Source: Phymatolithon calcareum (taxonomy: Eukaryota; Rhodophyta; Florideophyceae; Hapalidiales). From it: 64,000 nucleotides of DNA. Below are positions 1 to 9,358 of the stretch, piece after piece (position 1 is the first letter of the stretch; each line of letters begins with the position of its first letter). The position numbers were made by a program, and so were the translations under genes. The notes beneath the pieces were generated by a model. It ran no database searches, was not told the origin of the DNA, and saw only the letters and a list, made by a program, of their open reading frames with translations. The stretch spans positions 2,108,001 through 2,172,000 of the forward strand of contig OZ345353.1 of the NCBI GenBank assembly GCA_977006965.1, in the 5' to 3' direction.

Positions 1-190
1 CGGGGAAGAAGTCGAATGAAAGTAAAAAATAAATAACTTTTCAACCAAGGGATGTGCATTCTAAGTATCTATGCTCAGTGAGTAGCATAACGTGGGCGAG
101 TGTTCACGGGTCACATCGAGCTAGCACCGGGCCTTTCTTCGAGATTTAACGAAATGAATTCGGACAAAGTTTGCTGCAGTACCTTATGAG

Positions 191-1663
191 CTATTCCATG
201 ACCACATCATCGTCAGCATGACGATGATGATGTGAGCCTGCTCTGGGTCCAGATGAGCTACCTAGACGGCTTAGGTCATTCTGAATGGGGTCATGGCGAC
301 TGGCGTTGACAATCCAGGGATGCGTGAGCGCTTCAGTCGCAGACATACGTCTTTCCACATCGACACATATGAGCCTTTCCACGAAATCCCGTGCTTCTGA
401 GCTAATGTGAGACCATTCACTCGGGCGGAAAGAGTACGAAACATCTCGAATAGCACAGAGCACTTGAATGGAATCTTTTCCTTCAAACGGCTTGCGGCCA
501 GACAGCATTTCGAATGCAATTACGCCACAAGACCACATATCGGCCTTGACACCGTACGAATCGTTGACGACAACTTCCCTCGCGCAGTAGTACGGCGTTC
601 CCACCTTGGAGTCAAGCACCCCGGTGATAGGTTCAAGAAAGTTGCTGAGGCCAAAATCGGCCAGTTTTGACGTAAATGGCCACTCACGCGAAGTAGTGAG
701 AATATTTTCTGGCTTGATATCACGATGAACAATGCCAAGTGAGTGCAGGTATTCAAGCCCTTGCAAGATATCACGCAAAACATGAGAGGCGCGCTCCTCC
801 GAGAAATGAATATTCTTTTTGGATAGAACTTCGTAAAGAACGCCGCCTCTCATGTACTCCAAGACAAAGTACAACTTGCTCTCGTTTGCATACAGATCGA
901 AGAGGCGGACGATATTCTTGTGATTCACTAAACGGAGGATGTCCATCTCTCTTTGGATAAGAGTAGCGCTGCGAAGCTCCTTCTTGTTCCTCCGAATGAC
1001 CTTGACAGCAAAGCTTTCCTGTGTGCGGTGGTCCTTCGCAAGCAAGACGCGACCGAAGTGCCCCTCTCCGAGAACTTTCACAAAGCCATAGTAATCCTTA
1101 ATTGATTTCTCGCTTGCAGATTTCAAGGCTCCAAACCAATCGGCGTACTCAGCTGGGTTCTCGGCAATGAAGCCCTCGCTCTTGTGAGAGGCCATGATGT
1201 CTATCTCCAGTTTGTCTTCGTCCCCGATAACCTTTGTATTTTGCAAGCCAACTTCCCATTCGGGATGTGAATCGACCTCATGCTTAAGTATTTGCAGCAC
1301 AGAACCAGTGAGACGCAGAAAACGTTTCTTCTTGTGAATCGAGAAAACCTTGGGCTTCTTCCATAGAGAACCTTGTTTCTCCGTATACGCCCCGTAGCGC
1401 ATCTCGGGGCGCTGAATTTCCATTCTGTGCTGAGTCTCCATGATATTGACCGGGAGCAGAAAGCGGACTCCTCGTTCTGCTGAAGTGGTTGTGAACGGTG
1501 CGGACGGAGGGGGGATATACCGTTTTCTCCCTGTGCAGAGAGTGTACCGTACAGCCAGGTACAGGCTGACGTCCGCACTTGTGATGTGCTCATTCGCTAA
1601 AGTTACGGGCCTCATTTTCCCTACAATTGTCACTTGGTATGACTCGATTTGGTGAAGGCACAT
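191..1663 (-). CDS. PH-domain serine/threonine protein kinase, CAMK-like
   Basis: Predicted to phosphorylate Ser/Thr on protein substrates. A PH-like region at about residues 95-183 (basic strand followed by a terminal Trp in ADWFGAL) probably targets membranes or partners. The kinase domain spans about 192-451: glycine loop GEGHFGRV (199-206), Lys221 in AVK, Glu239, catalytic HRDIKPEN (313-320) and DFG (336-338). The C-tail is short, His/Asp-rich and has no calmodulin motif that I can recognise. The APE motif that normally closes the activation segment reads ARE (361-363), a conservative oddity in an otherwise complete catalytic set. The ORF is 490 codons, but Met75 (codon at 1441-1439) just before the PH region is an equally good start, and the first 74 residues may be leader. 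PH-then-kinase order recalls plant/protist CAMK/PKD-like kinases; the exact subfamily is not assignable by eye. Confidence 0.88.
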   Translation of the reverse strand: MCLHQIESYQVTIVGKMRPVTLANEHITSADVSLYLAVRYTLCTGRKRYIPPPSAPFTTTSAERGVRFLLPVNIMETQHRMEIQRPEMRYGAYTEKQGSLWKKPKVFSIHKKKRFLRLTGSVLQILKHEVDSHPEWEVGLQNTKVIGDEDKLEIDIMASHKSEGFIAENPAEYADWFGALKSASEKSIKDYYGFVKVLGEGHFGRVLLAKDHRTQESFAVKVIRRNKKELRSATLIQREMDILRLVNHKNIVRLFDLYANESKLYFVLEYMRGGVLYEVLSKKNIHFSEERASHVLRDILQGLEYLHSLGIVHRDIKPENILTTSREWPFTSKLADFGLSNFLEPITGVLDSKVGTPYYCAREVVVNDSYGVKADMWSCGVIAFEMLSGRKPFEGKDSIQVLCAIRDVSYSFRPSEWSHISSEARDFVERLICVDVERRMSATEALTHPWIVNASRHDPIQNDLSRLGSSSGPRAGSHHHRHADDDVVME

Positions 1664-1818
1664 GTTTCATCCGTGTCTTGTGTGCGTGCTAAAACTCCAC
1701 CATTACGCAGTCACTGTAGCAGTGTTTAGATGGCCGAAGGTTTGTTCTTTCCAAGCTATCGATTTCTAGGTTATAGCTTCTCGTAAATTCTACTCATCTG
1801 AGTAAAAATCTCCTCCAA

Positions 1819-2373
1819 CTAGAGGTACTTCCAATAAAGATGCTTTCCTTTGCAGTGCCTAAACTTAGAGTACACATGTGTTTTCGTCTTGTCTGCAGAT
1901 TTGTCATTGTAATATGACGGCAACTCCACCATTAGGGTAGGGTTGAGAGTAGAAAGTGGGTGCACAGAGGAACCAAAGTCAGATATAATGATATTAATCA
2001 TCTTAGTCGCCAAGTTCGCAGAGACTTTTCTCTGCCTCATATTGTCACAATTCCCTTGAACTCCAATCAGCTCTCCACCATAGAGATAGCGAGCTACGGT
2101 CTCTCTTGCCATGACATATCTCTTTTCCAGCTTTTTTTGATGAGTCAAGTCATTGTCTAAGCCATTTCCTGTTGACGACGGGCTGTCGATCATGGAGTAA
2201 GCTGTGTAATAGTAATCACACACTTGGGATTGCGTCACGGTAACCTCGAAGGGAGCAGGTCCATCCTCAAGCTGTCGCGGAAGCACTCGATTGTACGGAG
2301 AGCCATCAACCGTGCTTCTTGCAGTAGAAATGGAGCAGTTGCGCTCACGGTCCATCAGCATGTCAGCCATCAC
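1819..2373 (-). CDS. Unrecognised ORF, 184 codons, doubtful
   Basis: Open frame of 184 codons beginning with two Met residues, in the gap between the kinase gene and the 859-residue protein. It has no recognisable domain, signal peptide or membrane span. Composition is ordinary, with a few Lys/Tyr-rich stretches near the C-terminus. It is the longest frame in this gap, but no ORF here resembles a known family, and a chance ORF or an exon of a degraded gene is as likely as a real protein. Confidence 0.2.
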   Translation of the reverse strand: MMADMLMDRERNCSISTARSTVDGSPYNRVLPRQLEDGPAPFEVTVTQSQVCDYYYTAYSMIDSPSSTGNGLDNDLTHQKKLEKRYVMARETVARYLYGGELIGVQGNCDNMRQRKVSANLATKMINIIISDFGSSVHPLSTLNPTLMVELPSYYNDKSADKTKTHVYSKFRHCKGKHLYWKYL

Positions 2374-3198
2374 TCTACGATTACCTATGGTATCCTTCGA
2401 ACCATTGCCAAGTACTCGCAGTGGTCAGGCAGGTGTGAACGGAAGAGGAATTATGCCGGATTTCTTCGACGCTGTCTTCACAACGCCAAAAATCTCAGCT
2501 CATATCTGCTTCATTAATTATTAGCTCAACATTTGCTGGACAATACTCTGCGCGGAGGGTTCAACGCGCAGTAGGTGAACTAGGGGTCATTGATATCTCG
2601 TTGTGTGTTGCATTACGCTTCATTACTTTTCCAAGTCTTTGGAAGGTTTCTCAATTGAGTATCGCACAGCAATAGATACTAGATTGAGGATCTCCCCAGA
2701 GAGTGATTCCGGAACAACGTCGCAAAACTTTGGCGCACCTTGCGGTGCGCGTTCATTCGGAGGATGCCGCCAAGCAAAGACGAAAGTGTAAATTGTCATT
2801 TCTCAGCTAGAATCATGATTCTACCGTAAGGACTCAGCATTCTCTGCCACAACTTATCAGGTCCATTCTATACCGAATATTCATCTCTCGCATACCCTGA
2901 CTGCCCTAGTGGTATACTAGGCTCGGTTAACACCTTACGACGAAGCTACCAGCCAACCAAACTGGGTAACGCCAAGATTGCTCGGCGCTGTGCAATGCAC
3001 CCCAAGAGAGAGGGAATTACATACTGCTCCTTGTGGTCCACTTCACAAGGCACTGCGTTTCCAAAAGGTGGCAGAATCAAATTGAGTCGATTTAGAAGCT
3101 GCAGTGGGAATAAGCAGGTTTTAATGAAGGGCCAGGACTATCATCCCTTATTTGTTAGGGGCATATTCTATACTAATACAGCAGAGCTCCAATAGTGC
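2374..3198. other. Intergenic, nothing recognised
   Basis: About 0.8 kb containing only short overlapping frames on both strands. No TIR, LTR, tRNA or strong hairpin was seen. It probably contains the 3' flank of the 859-residue protein gene. Confidence 0.5.
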
Positions 3199-5778
3199 TT
3201 AAACTCTGAAGTAGTCATCTTCCAAATCTTCGTCGCTTTTGAGACTGGTCGACTCCGAATCCGACTGCGATTCGCCTCCCCCAAAAGCACGATCCCAAAA
3301 TATCCTCCACATTGGACTAGGCTTCGGAGCTACAGTAGTCCTGTCCTTAGGGGTATCGTCGGGTTTCGGCGAAGCCGGATTGTCTGGAACTATGCTTGCA
3401 ATTTCGTCGCTACTGGGTTCGGACGTCGGGGAACGTACACGGTCTTCATCATCTCGGTTTTCGCTGAGGTGCTCCCTTTCCCCAGCCGCATCATCACGCT
3501 CAACGTCGCCAGGATCAGCGGGTGACGATATGGAACTCGCCTTTGTGGGGGTGTTGCTATTGCCGCCCTCATGTGTCTGCTGCTCACCTTCTTCCTTCAC
3601 TTTGTTTTCCGCAATTTCTGACGCCGATGTGGGAATGTACGTTCGGTCATGCGTTTCTTCCGGTACCGCCTTCGTGTTGGATATTACTGTCTGAACCAGG
3701 GACGCAACTTCCTCGGCAGCTTCTCGTGCAATTTCGCGCGCTTCCTCGTTCCGCAAGTCCGTGGATTCACTAGGCGCACGAATGCCGATTTTAGAATTAG
3801 ATCCAAATAAAGTCCACGAAGGTCGAGCACCACGTTCCGCAGCATCCAATTTATCTGTCGAGGGAACCCTTGCCTCGATTGAAACCACAGGTCCGACATA
3901 AATCATTGGCTTTTGATCGCCAGACGGATCATCCACAAGCATACCTTCAAGTCGCTTACTCCGTGCTGTCTCGAGACAAGACGCGAGTGCATCGGTGAAT
4001 TTTTCCACCTGCTCACACATTTCAATGTCCCGTTGCCAATGTCCATTACCCGCTGCAAGACCGAGCGGTACTACTCGAAGCGCTCCAAATTGCAACGGCG
4101 CCTCGGATCCGATGTCGTCCTCCGGGCGCACAAGCTCTACATCAGCACATTGTTTCATACTCGCGACGAACGCTGCGCGTCCCGCTTTTGCGATTTCCAA
4201 TCTCTTCACTGCGGCGACGAGGAGGCTGGTGAGCATTCGCACATGTTCGAAAGAAATTTCTTCAACAATTCGCTCACTTTCAAGCCCGAGAAGTGGACTG
4301 AAACAAATCCAGTCCATACCGTCGTAGTGCACAGTCTGCAAATGAAATCGATTGGATGCTTTGTGCCTAGATACATGCGCTAGCATCGCCTTATTCAGTT
4401 TAGATTTGAGAAATGGGGATGCATCTTGGGCGTACGACAGCAGCAGATATGCACCGCAGCCGACAAGTCTGTACTCAATGAGATGGGCATACTCCAGCAG
4501 TGAGTCGATAATGTCGTTAAGATGCTTGCATGCGCTTTTTAAAATATCCGCCCGTCGTTGGAATTCCGAGCACTGCAGCAAAAACCACAGCGGATACACA
4601 GGGGCGGCAGGCATGGGCGGCCCAGACACGGCGGGTGCCGACGCGGCGTCGTGTGCGGGGTCGGCGGTAGCGGGAAGGCGTACAGAGGAAACGACAGCGG
4701 CATTGGGGACACCGAACCACGACGCAACATCCATAATAATGGAATGGGCTGAAGACGCCGAAAGCGCGACATCATGTTCAAGGTTCTCAGCCTCGCGACC
4801 AGCGAGAAACATCGCTGTGGCGGGGCCCTCAACGTGCAGCCGTGACCCGTAGCCATCGCAAATAGCGCGCAATACTCCGACGCCGTCGCACAATGTGGTA
4901 TCCGGGTCCAGATGGAGGACAATGAGAGTTGGAGATAGGCCCTTGTTCCAGACGGCATCTTTGAACGTTGATCCCACAGAAACTCGTAAACTGCTCGCCG
5001 AGTCGACCTCAAGAACGTCAAATACACACAGCCCCATGGCAATGTCGTTCCATTCACGCATGGCATCGTCTCGAGTTGACTGTGTTCCGGTCGGGTCTCC
5101 TATACGCACGACTTGTTTAGACGGTGTAGTTTTCTCGCACACGAAGAGAATAAGCGGAGCACCAGCAACCATCGCCGCCTTCGGTGCAAGACGCGCATTG
5201 CCGTAACGCGCAGACAGCGCTACTTGGAGCACATGACGCCGCGCTCGATCGAGGCTCGGCCAGATGTTGAGCGCTGCGTCATACACTTTCGTTTTGGCGT
5301 GCTGAAGTACAACTCTCGAATGCGCGAACGACGGGGATGCAGCAGGATGTGTCGGAGAGGGAGGGGGCAATGTGAGCGTGGTACCGTTAAGAAAGATACC
5401 GAGAGTGTTATCGAAAACAAGTCGGAGAATATCAAAATTTAAACGAGTCACAATGGCCGCGGAGTGCATCGGGTGAAGCGCGACATCGGCCCATTCGCCA
5501 ATTGCTCCCAATGCGATGTAGTCGCGACAGCGTGTAAGGATGGCGGACTGATGACACGCATAGCCATCACGCGGTGACCCCGGCGGGGCGGTGACGATAA
5601 TTTCAGAAATTTTTGCAACAGCAGTGGACAGCGTGAAGTTGGAGTGGTCGGTGGATTTGGCGGCGGTGAGCGTGTGAAAGACATGGGCGAATTGCGCTCC
5701 GGAGGCGTTGTGGACGGCATCGAGAAGGACGCAGAGCGAAGCAAGAGAGGAGGAAGGATGCGGTGGGTCGAAGTCCAT
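3199..5778 (-). CDS. Hypothetical protein, 859 residues, with acidic disordered C-terminus
   Basis: Long uninterrupted frame with GC-rich codon use like its neighbours, so very probably a real single-exon gene. I do not recognise the family. Residues 1 to about 620 look globular, with alternating hydrophobic segments and helical stretches and no obvious transmembrane span or catalytic motif. Residues from about 690 on are low-complexity and charged (Glu/Asp/Ser/Pro-rich), with a Trp-containing segment just before a Ser/Asp-rich acidic end. There is no signal peptide. This layout (folded N-terminus, disordered acidic tail) is common in trafficking adaptors and nuclear factors but does not assign a function. 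The first Met gives the longest frame and sits in a good context; no upstream in-frame alternative was examined. Confidence 0.75.
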   Translation of the reverse strand: MDFDPPHPSSSLASLCVLLDAVHNASGAQFAHVFHTLTAAKSTDHSNFTLSTAVAKISEIIVTAPPGSPRDGYACHQSAILTRCRDYIALGAIGEWADVALHPMHSAAIVTRLNFDILRLVFDNTLGIFLNGTTLTLPPPSPTHPAASPSFAHSRVVLQHAKTKVYDAALNIWPSLDRARRHVLQVALSARYGNARLAPKAAMVAGAPLILFVCEKTTPSKQVVRIGDPTGTQSTRDDAMREWNDIAMGLCVFDVLEVDSASSLRVSVGSTFKDAVWNKGLSPTLIVLHLDPDTTLCDGVGVLRAICDGYGSRLHVEGPATAMFLAGREAENLEHDVALSASSAHSIIMDVASWFGVPNAAVVSSVRLPATADPAHDAASAPAVSGPPMPAAPVYPLWFLLQCSEFQRRADILKSACKHLNDIIDSLLEYAHLIEYRLVGCGAYLLLSYAQDASPFLKSKLNKAMLAHVSRHKASNRFHLQTVHYDGMDWICFSPLLGLESERIVEEISFEHVRMLTSLLVAAVKRLEIAKAGRAAFVASMKQCADVELVRPEDDIGSEAPLQFGALRVVPLGLAAGNGHWQRDIEMCEQVEKFTDALASCLETARSKRLEGMLVDDPSGDQKPMIYVGPVVSIEARVPSTDKLDAAERGARPSWTLFGSNSKIGIRAPSESTDLRNEEAREIAREAAEEVASLVQTVISNTKAVPEETHDRTYIPTSASEIAENKVKEEGEQQTHEGGNSNTPTKASSISSPADPGDVERDDAAGEREHLSENRDDEDRVRSPTSEPSSDEIASIVPDNPASPKPDDTPKDRTTVAPKPSPMWRIFWDRAFGGGESQSDSESTSLKSDEDLEDDYFRV

Positions 5779-6161
5779 GGCTGCGACCGGCCGGTTCGGC
5801 GGCGGCCAACGGAGAGGTGAGGGAGTGACGCGATCCGCGCCGGTGCAGAAGTAGGGTTGCTTGCTTGTCTACGAATCGTTAATTTCTTCAATTTTTGTAC
5901 GTGGTGATCTACGTTTATTACATAGTATGATTTCTTTCAATCATTTCCGACTGCGCGCACGGATGAAGGCCTTCGCGGTGCCGCCAAAATTTATCGTGCT
6001 TGTCACCTCCGGTGGGTGACCCTGCAGCACCAAAACGTGGGAGGAACAGGAAGGAGTGCTTGTTCGCATTTGACGCTGTGGGTCGCCACAGATCATTACA
6101 GCGAGCCAGCTAAAGTCCCTAAAAACGTTGCGCAAACAAAGCTACAGTATCTGCGAAGAAG

Positions 6162-6190
6162 GACTGACTGACTGACTGACTGACTGACTG
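6162..6190. repeat. (GACT)n microsatellite
   Basis: About seven tandem GACT units directly downstream of the metallophosphoesterase stop codon (6196). It is one of four different tetranucleotide tracts in and around that gene. Confidence 0.95.
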
Positions 6191-6195
6191 CGTGG

Positions 6196-7274
6196 TTAAG
6201 CCGGGGGAAACTTCAGGACGCGACTCGTCATGTCGCCTTTGCCTTCAATTTCGATGCGGTCCTTAAACAGAAAAACAAATCCGTGAGATCCGCTTTCGGA
6301 CGTCGAATCCAGAATGCTTTCAAAAACCACATGGTGAATACCGTCGACCATGGCGTATCCACCGTAATGGTAGTGACCAGAGAACACTGCCCTCACAGTA
6401 TCCTTAAACTCCGAAAGAAGCTTCATCAGCGCGTCCGCATGCCACACAAGAAGTCCAGGCGGTGCCGCCTTGTCGGTGACAGGATGATGTCCTGCCACTA
6501 TGACGTTGACATTACTTGCTCGAGCACGCTCCAGCTCTGCGCGGAGCCAGGCAATTTGCGGTGCCCCTAGACCGCCGTTGTAGTCCGTGCTATTCGGTGC
6601 ATCTGGATGTTTCTTCAGATGCGCTTTGGCCACTTCCCACAGACCGTCAGTGGCCGCGCCATGTACTGAGCACGCCATAGTGTCAATCAGCAGTATGCGC
6701 CATATGGATGTGAGGTCAAGGGCGCGGTGATGCGAGGGAAATTCAGCGGGGAGATGTAACAGTTCGGTAAGCTTCTTTCGTCCAACTTCCAGGCAGTGGT
6801 TTCCGATAGCATAGTCCAGTGGTGCTTCCAGGGCGGAGAGGACGGAGAGCACCTTATGCAGATCGTCATCACTCTCGGCGGGTGTTGTATTGCCGTCAAT
6901 TATGTCACCTAGATGGAGAACATGTGCCACTTTTCGAGCGTTGAAATGGGCAACCGCTCGCTCTGCTTTCGACAACGCAAGTGAGTAATAACGTATGTAC
7001 GTGCGCTCCTGTTTACAATCAATCGGTCGGTCGTGTCATCCTGTTAGCGACCTGCCTGCCTGCCTGCAACGTCAGAAGTTTCGGATGGATGGATGGATGG
7101 ATGAAAACAGTGGTGAGTAATTGATTGATTGATTGATTGATTGATCTTACTTACCATGTAGTTTATCTCTTTGTCAGGCTTATTTGCGTATTGGATGTCG
7201 GTAAAGATTCCAAGGGCATATGCTTCTTCTCGATTGGTAGAGATGTCATTGCTTGATCTGAGCGTCATGATCAA
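6196..7274 (-). CDS. ADPRibase-Mn type ADP-ribose/CDP-alcohol diphosphatase (two exons)
   Basis: Calcineurin-like metallophosphoesterase predicted to hydrolyse ADP-ribose and CDP-choline-type diphosphates with Mn. Two exons: 7274-7155 (40 codons) and 7008-6196 (270 codons plus stop), giving 310 residues. The intron 7154-7009 (146 nt, phase 0) has donor GTAAGTAAG and an acceptor ending AAACAG. The join reads INYM/ERTYIRYY, matching the conserved RYY segment that follows the first metal motif in this family, which is why I chose this splice. Metal-binding motifs: GIFTDIQYA (exon 1), GDIIDG, GNHC, GHHPVTD and SGHYHYGGY, all in the expected order. Length is close to the roughly 330-340 residues usual for the family. 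There is no signal peptide, so cytosolic is likely. The intron consists largely of tetranucleotide microsatellites. Confidence 0.88.
7051..7145. repeat. Three tetranucleotide microsatellites inside one intron
   Basis: The 146-nt intron of the metallophosphoesterase gene contains CCTG x4 (7051-7066), GGAT x5 (7083-7103) and TTGA x6 (7121-7145). Together they make up well over a third of the intron and leave only the splice-site ends unique. Confidence 0.95.
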
Positions 7275-8997
7275 GTCGAAAGGTACTGTACTGAACTGAT
7301 TCTGAGCCCGTGTACTTCCTGCAGTACTGTACTGTAGTGGCTACCGGAAGGGGCTTGTCGGGAGTGCAGGTGAGCAACATACTCAAATATGCTGCTCACA
7401 TGCCCCACTGTTTGTTCGGATCCGTTGACAGCTATCAAATGATCATTGATCGCGATATAATATTTCGCGATGCAACAATCAGATGCACAACTCTAAGCCA
7501 ATCATCAACCAAAGTGCAATTTGATTCCACTTGGTTGGACGTGATTTTCATCCATCCGCGCGCGGATCGGCTGCGCTCTGATGCGAAACGTATACGTAGA
7601 CGAACAGTAGCCACTTTCTTGTGAGGGAATAAAAGACCACGCACCCGCTCACGCGTGTTGCGATTTAGGGCTCCAATTACTACTGTACAGTGGTGGGAAT
7701 AATGGTGCAAAAAATATTGTACAGTAGGTTCAAGCATACAGTAATACGTTATTCCGCTGCATGAAGTCACAAGTGCAGACAACAGCACACAATTTCAGTC
7801 TGAGTCAACCACGATGACGAGGTGCAATCAATCTTAAAGAAGACCCATTTTGCCGGCAACCAACTGGCCATCTGCCAAGTCGGAAACCCCCGGGAGGTGC
7901 CCACGCAGGTTGCTTGCTACTCATCTGGACAGATACCTCAGATCGATATTCTCCCGAAATCTGAAATGGCAGCTCTCGATGCTTCTGCACTCTCTACGTT
8001 CGTCGCGTTCGTTCGATTAAGAATTCTCCAGTCGGGGGGCCTCTCCTGCGGAACTTCAGCCTGCACATTCTCGCGGCGCGCACGGATGGCTTCGCCGTGC
8101 ACCACACCACACCCGTGCGTGCATCCCCTACCTCGCGAACAGCTCTTGTGTGGACTTTCCCTGTTTGCCGGGAGGGGGAAGGGTATCACTGTCCTTCATC
8201 CATGAGATGAACGGAACATATGCCTAAATGATTCTGGTATGTGACCAGTGAACCAAGATTCTGTTACTTGCTTTACTGGATGTGGTGAATGAAGACGACA
8301 TATATGTAGTACTAGCATGATTGTGTACGGGTGTCCTACAGTAGTGACTTGATGTCGTCAGGCCAGTGCCGTGCGATACCATACCGCGATTATAGTAGCG
8401 AGATGCTGACATGGTATTTTCTTGTTTGAAACGCAATCTTGTCATCCGTTCCAAGGCGTGCACGTGACCTTCTCACTTTTGGGCGTCATTGATAACAGGA
8501 TTCTTCAGCAGTAGTTGTAAGAATGGAGAATTAATTGTTCCTAATCGAATCTACCTACGGCGATCGCTGACGTATCTCACATGGGAAAGGCCAAAAGAGG
8601 TAACCGACAATATCGTTACACGTGCTATCTTGTGAAGTCTCTTCAAATCTGTGTGTCATTCATGAGAAGCAACGCAACCATTTTTGCATGACAACATCTC
8701 GTTCCACCGTCAAGCAGTTCTACATTGCCCTTTTTAAACTTTCAACATCGCCAACTGCTCTGGTCGGACATGCATCTGGAGAATTACGATGGATTTGGGC
8801 CGCGATACGAGGCCCTTCAAATTGCGATTATCTTATACTCCGAGAAAGAGCACCTTCACTTTTCCAAAACTCTGTCCTAAAGGCAGGGTACAGTGTCTCA
8901 CCTCAAAAAGAGTCGGCTGGGTCGTATATCCAGTTTACAGACACGGAAAACACACGACCAAGGGAACCACTTGCGTCTCTGAATACGAAATTCTCAC
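7275..8997. other. Intergenic, no convincing gene
   Basis: About 1.7 kb upstream of the metallophosphoesterase and downstream of POP1. It holds only short frames (largest about 120 codons) with no recognisable family. Several short TACTGTA repeats occur around 7290-7340 and 7680-7745. An open frame at 8622-9230 runs through a retroposon insertion and is not supported as a gene. Confidence 0.5.
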
Positions 8998-9146
8998 ATG
9001 AAACGTCAAGAAAGAAAGAAAGAAAGAAAGAAAGAAGAGATTTTTATTATAGTGTTACCGACACATATACAGACGCTTGGGGCAAGACTTCAGACGAGCC
9101 ACACGGACTCAGTCGGGTCCCAAAGGCTCCATATGAAACGTCAAGA
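8998..9146 (-). mobile_element. Short retroposon with 14-bp TSD and (TTTC)n tail
   Basis: The 14-mer ATGAAACGTCAAGA occurs at 8998-9011 and again at 9133-9146. The intervening 121 bp, read on the minus strand, end in a TTCTTTCTTTC tail preceded by AATAAAAATC. Direct repeats flanking a tailed segment are the hallmark of target-primed reverse transcription. It is too short to code, so it is a SINE or a strongly 5'-truncated LINE. I could not match it to another copy in the window. Confidence 0.7.
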
Positions 9147-9358
9147 GGTGAAGTGCATATCAGAAAACTTATGAACAAATTTCAGATAGAAACGAATCAT
9201 CTAGAAACAGTCCCGGTGGTTGAAGGGTGAGTAGTCTTACAGCCCTCGTTGATGAGCTGGCACATTGCTCTCAGCCCACAGACACCGCGTTAGTGATGGA
9301 AAACTGTTCTTCTGATTGAAGACAGAGCCCTGCTTCTGTCAGAAAAAAGCAACATTAT

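Noticed and set aside
3913-4852. Plus-strand ORFs of 156 and 166 codons
   Set aside because: Shadows of the 859-residue protein on the opposite strand.
7051-7145. CRISPR-like array
   Set aside because: Simple tetranucleotide microsatellites without spacers, in a spliceosomal intron.
7822-8205. 127-codon ORF
   Set aside because: Cys/Pro/Arg-rich composition of a random GC-rich frame, with no domain or conserved context.
8622-9230. 202-codon ORF
   Set aside because: It runs straight through a retroposon with its microsatellite tail and has no recognisable domain.
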